A DNA stretch of 64,000 bases from Microthrixaceae bacterium (GTDB lineage: Bacteria; Actinomycetota; Acidimicrobiia; Acidimicrobiales; Microtrichaceae): positions 62,001 through 126,000 of the forward strand of contig JADLFH010000030.1 in NCBI GenBank assembly GCA_020845705.1. Direction: 5' to 3'. Every line of letters starts with the position of its first letter. Within the stretch, counting starts at the first letter, position 1. Both the position numbers and the translations under genes were made by a program. The notes under the pieces are model-generated. The model had not been told where the DNA came from and made no database searches. It saw nothing but the letters and a program-made list of their open reading frames with translations. Shown here in pieces: positions 59,511 to 64,000 of this stretch.

Positions 59511-60076
59511 GCAGCATGTTGCGAAAGGGGATGTCGTGGCTCGGGTTGGGGCCCGATGAGGACTACGAGGAGTACGACTTCATCGACGACCAGTTCGACT
59601 ACGAGGACGCCGAGCCGCCGGCGCCCTCCGGCGCGGCATCTCGCCCCGCGCCCCGCCCTGTGGCGAGGCCGCAGATCGTCACCGAGGATTGGGACGAGGC
59701 CGAGCCCGGGGGAATCCGGGTGCTTCCCTCGAACGGACCCACCTCGAGTCCGTCCGAAGGGCCGCGGGCGCGTGGTGTGGTGCGACCGTTGCCGACGGCC
59801 TCCGCGGCGCGCCCACAGGTGGTGTCGCCACGTTCGTTCAACGACGCCCAAGAGGTCGGCGACCTCTTCAAGCGCCGCCAACCCGTGGTGTTGAACCTCC
59901 AAGGGCTCGACCGCGACCTGGCGCGCCGGCTGCTGGACTTCGCGAGCGGTGTCGCGTACGGGCTCGGCGGGACCGTCGAGCGTGCCGCCTCGCACGTCTA
60001 TCTCGTCACGCCGATCGACGTGGAGATCTCCGCGGAGGACCGGCGTCGCATCCAGGACGGCGTCTTGGCCGAGTAG
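59507..60076 (+). CDS. sepF: Cell division protein SepF
   Basis: The 189-residue protein has an N-terminal amphipathic helix (SSMLRKGMSWLGLG) for membrane binding and an acidic stretch rich in D, E and Y. A Pro/Ser linker leads to the SepF core from residue 105: RSFNDAQEVGDLFKRRQPVVLNLQGLDRDLARRLLDFASGVAYGLGGTVERAASHVYLVTP. It anchors FtsZ to the membrane. The ATG at 59507 has ggaggag upstream. No yggS lies between pgeF and sepF. Confidence 0.93.
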   Translation: MSSMLRKGMSWLGLGPDEDYEEYDFIDDQFDYEDAEPPAPSGAASRPAPRPVARPQIVTEDWDEAEPGGIRVLPSNGPTSSPSEGPRARGVVRPLPTASAARPQVVSPRSFNDAQEVGDLFKRRQPVVLNLQGLDRDLARRLLDFASGVAYGLGGTVERAASHVYLVTPIDVEISAEDRRRIQDGVLAE

Positions 60077-60133
60077 TCGGCGTGGGCCCGCCCCGGGGGT
60101 CGGGCCCTCCGCGGCGGGCAAGGGGGCGGTGGC

Positions 60134-60139
60134 TACCAT
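60134..60139 (+). promoter_or_regulatory. -10 element TACCAT, leaderless start
   Basis: TACCAT ends seven bases before the ATG at 60147, which favours that start of divIVA over the ATG at 60138 inside the hexamer. Confidence 0.45.
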
Positions 60140-60146
60140 GAACGCG

Positions 60147-61328
60147 ATGGACGCCGATGTCACACCAGAGCTCATCGAGGAGATCGACTTCTCCGAGAAG
60201 TTCCGTGGATACGACCCCGATCAGGTCGACCGCTTTCTGGAGCGTGTCGGCGCCACTTTGGTTGTCCTCCAGGGTCGGATCGAGGAGCTCTCGTTGCGCG
60301 CCCAGCGCGCGGAGTCCGAGGTTGTCGAGCTGCGCGAGCGTCCCGTGTCGCTCAGCGGGCTCAGCGACGACGAGGACATCGAGGTGGCCTCCCGCACTCT
60401 CCTTCTCGCGAAGCGCACCGCCGAAGCGGCCATCGCCGAGGCGCGACAGGAGGCGGCGGCATTGCTGGGCGACGCGCGTGCCCGCGCCGAGGCCGAAACC
60501 ACCGACGCCACGGTGGAAGCGGATCGCCTGGTGAGGGAGGCGCAGTCCCAACGTGACGAGTTGCTCGGCGCCGCCCGTGAGGAGGTTGAACGTGAGACCG
60601 TCGTGATCCGCGAGCAGCTGAGGAGCGAGATCGCCGAACTGGAAGCGCGCAAGGGCCACCTCGTCACCGACATGGCCGCGATCGAGGCCCATGTCGAGCA
60701 CTACCGGGGGCGCCTCGAGGGTGTCTCCGAGGCCATCCGCACAGTGCTGGACGATCCCGAGGCGCTGAAGGTGAGGCCTCTCGCGGTGGATGCCTCGCCG
60801 CCTGGGTCGGCCTTCTACTACACGGGGTCGAACCCCGTCGTGAACGCCGCCACCACGTCGCCGCTGTCGTCGCCGGCGGCGGATGCGGCGATCGAGGAGA
60901 TCCCCCCACCCGAGTTCGTCGTGCCCGACGCGGTCTCGCCGGCGGGCGCTTCGGTGGAAGCCGATGTGGAGCCCGGCGACGCTGCTGAGGGTGAGCTGCC
61001 CGGTGCCGCAGACCCGTGGGCGCCGGGGAGCTGGTCGGAGGTCTCCGCCGTGTTGGACGAGCGGGAAGCGAGCGGCAGGCTGTTCGTCGATGATGGGTCC
61101 GGCCGCTCCGGTCGATCCTTCGAAGAAGTGTTCGAGCCGGCCGAAGTGGCCGCTGAGGGGATCGTCACGCAGCCGGTGGACCAGCCCACCGAGGCTTACG
61201 ACGCGATCGACGACCGTTACCTCCGCGATCTGGACCAGGCTGTGAACACGGCCGCCGACGACGACGCCATGAGTGCGTTCTTCGACGGTGGCGAGGAAGG
61301 GGGGCGACGCTTCGGTCGTCGCCGCTGA
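60147..61328 (+). CDS. DivIVA/Wag31-like polar scaffold protein
   Basis: The 393-residue protein begins with the DivIVA membrane-binding motif (EEIDFSEKFRGYDPDQVDRFLERV). A long coiled coil follows (about residues 25-210). The C-terminal acidic, Pro/Ala-rich region of about 170 residues ends DDAMSAFFDGGEEGGRRFGRRR. DivIVA proteins mark poles and septa and direct wall growth in actinobacteria. The basic last ten residues are a distinct tail. It lies 70 bases after sepF; yggT, often between them, is absent. Confidence 0.88.
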   Translation: MDADVTPELIEEIDFSEKFRGYDPDQVDRFLERVGATLVVLQGRIEELSLRAQRAESEVVELRERPVSLSGLSDDEDIEVASRTLLLAKRTAEAAIAEARQEAAALLGDARARAEAETTDATVEADRLVREAQSQRDELLGAAREEVERETVVIREQLRSEIAELEARKGHLVTDMAAIEAHVEHYRGRLEGVSEAIRTVLDDPEALKVRPLAVDASPPGSAFYYTGSNPVVNAATTSPLSSPAADAAIEEIPPPEFVVPDAVSPAGASVEADVEPGDAAEGELPGAADPWAPGSWSEVSAVLDEREASGRLFVDDGSGRSGRSFEEVFEPAEVAAEGIVTQPVDQPTEAYDAIDDRYLRDLDQAVNTAADDDAMSAFFDGGEEGGRRFGRRR

Positions 61329-61383
61329 GCCGTGTAGCGGTCGGAGTCCGGGTGGAGGCCCCCACATCGGCCCCCGCTCCGAC

Positions 61384-61426
61384 CCGGGCGAAAAGCACCA
61401 CCGGATCGGGAGCGGTTTTCACCCGG
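61384..61426 (+). terminator. Imperfect 11-bp hairpin after divIVA
   Basis: ccgggcgaaaa and ttttcacccgg pair with one mismatch around a 21-nt loop, 56 bases after the divIVA stop. Arms end in A/T runs, as in factor-independent terminators. The remaining 85 bases before the next start hold only a possible TAGGCT (61463-61468). Confidence 0.5.
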
Positions 61427-61511
61427 TACCGCTGGGTTGCCCTGTCGACGGAGATGCGTGACTAGGCTTCGGCGCCACCTTTCCGGGCAACCCCGAGGGA
61501 GATCCGAACCA

Positions 61512-62102
61512 ATGGCGACGAAGAAGACGGCTGCTGCCCCGGCCAAGAAGGCAGCTCCCGCCAAGAAGGCACCGGCGAAATCAACGGCGAAGAACTCGGC
61601 TGCCAAGTCGACGACGGCAAAGGCGCCCGCGGCAAAGGTGCCCGCGAAGAAGGCGCCCGCCGCCAAGAAGCAGCCGGCGAAGAAGGCGTCCGCAACGACG
61701 GCGAAGCGGGCAACCGCAACGAAATCGCCGTTCGACGCCAAGTTCCTGGCGGCGCAACGAGCGCTTCTGCTCTCGGAACGGGAGAACTACAACCGTCAGG
61801 CGGAGGCGCTCACAGCCGAGGCAGTGTCGCTGACTGAGAACCGCGAGCCCGGCGATGTCCAGTTCGACGAAGAGTCGGGCGAGGGAGACACCCTGGCAGT
61901 CGAGCGGGAGCGTGACCTTGCCCTTGCCGCCCAGGCGCGGGTGGCCATCGATGAGATCGATGCCGCCCTGAAGCGGATCGACGACGGCACCTATGGCATC
62001 TGTCGTGCATCGGGGCTCGCCATCCCCAAGGAGCGGCTGAAGGCCATCCCGTGGGCGACCGAGCGCGTCGAGTACAAGGTCGGTGGGTTTGGAAGGCTCT
62101 GA
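61512..62102 (+). CDS. DksA/TraR-like protein with Lys/Ala-rich tail, no zinc site
   Basis: The 196-residue protein has residues 1-75 as Lys/Ala/Pro repeats (AAPAKKAPAKS-type), like histone H1 or a nucleoid protein. Residues 76-196 form a DksA/TraR-type coiled coil and globule (LLLSERENYNRQAEAL, AVERERDLALAAQARVAIDEIDAALKRIDDGTYGIC). The zinc finger is broken: of four cysteines only the first remains (GICRASG), and the second pair is gone. Genomic place before lspA and rluD is conserved in actinobacteria. It likely binds DNA or RNA polymerase; function is unproven. Confidence 0.8.
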   Translation: MATKKTAAAPAKKAAPAKKAPAKSTAKNSAAKSTTAKAPAAKVPAKKAPAAKKQPAKKASATTAKRATATKSPFDAKFLAAQRALLLSERENYNRQAEALTAEAVSLTENREPGDVQFDEESGEGDTLAVERERDLALAAQARVAIDEIDAALKRIDDGTYGICRASGLAIPKERLKAIPWATERVEYKVGGFGRL

Positions 62103-62640
62103 AGAGGCCTCTTTTCCGCAACGACGGCTTCGTCGGGCTCCGCTGGTCGCCGGTGCGGCGTTGGCGGTGCTCGCCGTGGATCAGGTGTCGAAGTCCTGGG
62201 CGGTGGAGCGCCTGTCGCCGGAGGGATCGCCCGGGATCGAGCTTGTGGGCGGATTGGCGTTCCGTCTGGCGTTCAACAAGGGCATGGCCTTCAGCCAGTG
62301 GCAGGGGGGTGGCCCGTTCATCGCGCTCGTGGCCGTTGGCATCATCAGCGTGCTCATCTGGTTCTCGCGTTCGATCCACCGCCGGTGGCATCTCCTTCTC
62401 GTCGGCGTGGTGATCGGCGGTGCCGCGGGAAACCTGGTCGATCGGGCGTTCCGTGCCGGCGAGGGATTCCTGGGCGGGCGGGTTGTCGATTTCGTCTACG
62501 TCGGGTGGTGGCCGACGTTCAACGTCGCGGATGCCGCGATCGTCGTAGGTGGGATCCTGCTGGCCATCCTCCTGAGTGTGCAGGAGGATCAGGAGCCCGA
62601 GGGCAAAGCCGAACCCGAGTCATCGACGCTGGAGCGGTGA
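62083..62640 (+). CDS. lspA: Lipoprotein signal peptidase
   Basis: The 185-residue aspartyl protease has four membrane helices and cleaves the signal peptide of prolipoproteins. It has FRLAFNKGMAFS, VVIGGAAGNLVDRAFR with the first catalytic aspartate, and the second in PTFNVADAAIVVG. The N-terminal 20 residues are charged, and the gene starts 20 bases inside the DksA-like gene. It serves the lipoproteins seen at 25 and 30-32 kb. Confidence 0.93.
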   Translation: MGLEGSEEASFPQRRLRRAPLVAGAALAVLAVDQVSKSWAVERLSPEGSPGIELVGGLAFRLAFNKGMAFSQWQGGGPFIALVAVGIISVLIWFSRSIHRRWHLLLVGVVIGGAAGNLVDRAFRAGEGFLGGRVVDFVYVGWWPTFNVADAAIVVGGILLAILLSVQEDQEPEGKAEPESSTLER

Positions 62641-63554
62641 ACGACGAGGTTCTCCCCGCGGCGCTCGACGGCGAGCGAGTCGACCGGGTCGTGGCGATGC
62701 TCACAGGGTGCTCCCGCTCTGAGGCCGCCGACGCGATCTCGGCGGGAACCGTGTTCGTGGACGATCGGCCCGTGACCAAGGCTTCGCTCCGCCTGCTGGA
62801 GGGTCAACGCGTACGCGTCGAGGGTGATCCGATTCGTGTGGTTTCGCCACCCGCTGCCGATCCGGACGTGGCCTTCTCGGTGCTTCACGCGGACGACCAC
62901 GTGATCGTCGTGGACAAACCGGCGGGACTGGTCGTCCACCCGGGTGCGGCCCACTCGGAGGCGACGCTGGTACACGGCTTGTTGTCCAGGTTCCCTGAGC
63001 TCGCGACGGTGGGTGGCGATCCGCTACGTCCGGGGATCGTCCATCGGCTCGACAAGGGCACTTCGGGATTGCTCGTGGTCGCGCGGAACGCAGATGCGTT
63101 CGAGTCGTTGGTGGACCAGCTCGCCACCCACGAGGTGGATCGCCACTACCGGGCGTTGGTCCATGGGCACTTCGAGACCACCCGCGGCACGATCGACGCT
63201 CCGGTGGGTCGTTCCCGGCGTGATCCCTTGCGAATGACGGTCAGCGCGACGGGTCGCAACGCCCGCACCCACTACGAGGTGACGTCGTGCTTCGAGCAGC
63301 CGGCGGAGCTGACGCTGTTGGAATGCCGCCTCGAAACCGGTCGGACCCACCAGATCCGGGTTCACCTTCGATCAATTGGGCGCCCCGTTGTGGGCGACGA
63401 CCTCTACGGCGGTGCGCGGGGCCCCCTACGGCTGGAGCGCCCCTTTCTCCATGCGGCGCAACTCGGCTTCGTTCATCCGGGTACGGGGCGGCAGGTGCAG
63501 TTCCACAGCGTGTTGCCCCCCGATCTGGTCGCCGTGCTCGACACCCTCGTGTGA
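62637..63554 (+). CDS. RluD-like 23S rRNA pseudouridine synthase
   Basis: The 305-residue enzyme has an N-terminal S4-like RNA-binding domain (RVDRVVAMLTGCSRSEAADAISAGTVFVDD). The RluA-family catalytic core has VHRLDKGTSGLLVVAR with the aspartate, then RTHYEVTSCFE and LETGRTHQIRVHLRSIGRPVVGDDLYG. It probably modifies the 23S rRNA helix 69 positions. It overlaps lspA by four bases, and the pair is common in actinobacteria. Confidence 0.92.
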   Translation: MNDEVLPAALDGERVDRVVAMLTGCSRSEAADAISAGTVFVDDRPVTKASLRLLEGQRVRVEGDPIRVVSPPAADPDVAFSVLHADDHVIVVDKPAGLVVHPGAAHSEATLVHGLLSRFPELATVGGDPLRPGIVHRLDKGTSGLLVVARNADAFESLVDQLATHEVDRHYRALVHGHFETTRGTIDAPVGRSRRDPLRMTVSATGRNARTHYEVTSCFEQPAELTLLECRLETGRTHQIRVHLRSIGRPVVGDDLYGGARGPLRLERPFLHAAQLGFVHPGTGRQVQFHSVLPPDLVAVLDTLV

Positions 63555-63565
63555 GGGGGCTCGGC

Positions 63566-64000
63566 TCAGTCGGGCCAGGGGGCGTCTCCGCGGGTGATGG
63601 CCACCAGATCCGCGAGCGAGTAGCCCTCCAGCAACGCTCTCATCCGATCCCCGACGTCTCCCCAGATGGCCAGGAGGACACACTGGCCCTCGTGGTCACA
63701 GGCCCCGCCGGTGTGAGGTCGGCCGAAGTCGCCCGCTTGGATCGGCCCGTCCACTGCGGAAACGACATCCGCGAGGTTGATCTCCGCGGGTTCCCTTGCC
63801 AGGACGTAGCCGCCCCCCACGCCGCGCTTGGATCGGACGAGCCCGGCGCCCTTGAGCGCCAGGAGGATCTGTTCGAGATACGGCTGGGGAAGGCCTGTGC
63901 GTTCGGCGATGTCACGAACCGAGGTGGGACCGCCCGAAACCTGGAGGGCGAGCGACAACAACGCCCTCGCCGCGTAGTCGCCACGGGTCGAGACCTTCAC
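63566..64000 (-). CDS. Rrf2-family transcription regulator
   Basis: The 144-residue regulator begins KVSTRGDYAARALLSLAL and has a winged-helix domain (RDIAERTGLPQPYLEQILLALKGAGLVRSKRGVGGGYVLAR). A cluster-binding loop holds two cysteines, CDHEGQC. IscR-type members have three cysteines, so cluster binding is uncertain. The GTG lies at the very edge of the window (64000), so the promoter is not visible and a longer N-terminus cannot be excluded. It converges on the rluD-like gene. Confidence 0.88.
   Translation of the reverse strand: MKVSTRGDYAARALLSLALQVSGGPTSVRDIAERTGLPQPYLEQILLALKGAGLVRSKRGVGGGYVLAREPAEINLADVVSAVDGPIQAGDFGRPHTGGACDHEGQCVLLAIWGDVGDRMRALLEGYSLADLVAITRGDAPWPD

Overview
The window is high-GC DNA from a bacterial chromosome, almost certainly an actinomycete (Actinomycetota). 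The evidence is a WhiB protein, an MtrA/MtrB two-component pair with an LpqB-like lipoprotein, a DUF3040 protein, a PimB-like glycosyltransferase, SepF plus DivIVA, and a dcw cluster beginning with mraZ. The class Acidimicrobiia is my guess from overall protein character; nothing here proves it. I saw no insertion sequences, phage genes, CRISPR array, tRNA or 16S/23S rRNA. The window is core chromosome, densely packed, with many 4-base start/stop overlaps.

Layout. 1-1.5 kb: the tail of an unknown gene, the RNase P RNA gene (minus) and two small membrane-protein genes. 1.6-7.5 kb: an MBL-fold hydrolase, then a minus-strand glycerol/ether-lipid operon (GlpD, an alkyl-DHAP-synthase-like flavoprotein, a small membrane protein, an FGGY kinase). 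7.6-22 kb: a glycosyltransferase, WhiB, TrpD, a DEDD/GIY-YIG nuclease behind two LexA-like boxes, a zinc ribbon and NYN protein, QueG, a PimB-like mannosyltransferase, an ArsA-like ATPase, a large coiled-coil protein with an SMC-like but degenerate ATPase core, a ROK kinase and an aminotransferase. From memory, trpD, the DEDD nuclease, pimB' and arsA are also neighbours in Mycobacterium tuberculosis (around Rv2184c-Rv2192c). 22-28 kb: a minus-strand run of suhB-like, mtrA, mtrB, short lpqB-like, glpK and an autoregulated tetR. 28-36 kb: a PIG-L deacetylase, an HTH membrane protein, a cupredoxin and a beta-helix lipoprotein, a carboxylesterase, Nudix, DinB and DUF3040. 36-40.5 kb: a TgpA-like transglutaminase/DUF58/MoxR operon. 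40.5-45.2 kb: a second ROK kinase, an acyl-CoA dehydrogenase, a MenC-like enzyme, a Nudix and a lipoate-ligase-like protein. 45.2-61.3 kb: the division and cell-wall cluster mraZ-rsmH-ftsL-ftsI-murE-mraY-ftsW-murG-murC-murB-ftsQ-ftsZ-pgeF-sepF-divIVA. 61.5-64 kb: a DksA/TraR-like protein, lspA, an RluD-like synthase and an Rrf2 regulator at the edge.

How the genes work together. The dcw cluster makes the lipid-linked peptidoglycan precursor and the divisome. murF and murD are missing from it, and the neighbouring genes overlap, so there is no room for them. Two separate loci handle glycerol and glycerol-3-phosphate: glpK behind mtrAB, and glpD with an FGGY paralogue whose glycerol pocket is altered.

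Regulation. A TAnnnT hexamer sits 6-8 bases before the start codon of many promoter-proximal genes, which points to widespread leaderless transcription. Two LexA-like boxes lie at the DEDD nuclease gene, and a third, closer to consensus, lies 280 bases upstream of mraZ directly in front of a 28-codon reading frame. Some convergent gene pairs carry both stop codons inside one palindrome or hairpin.
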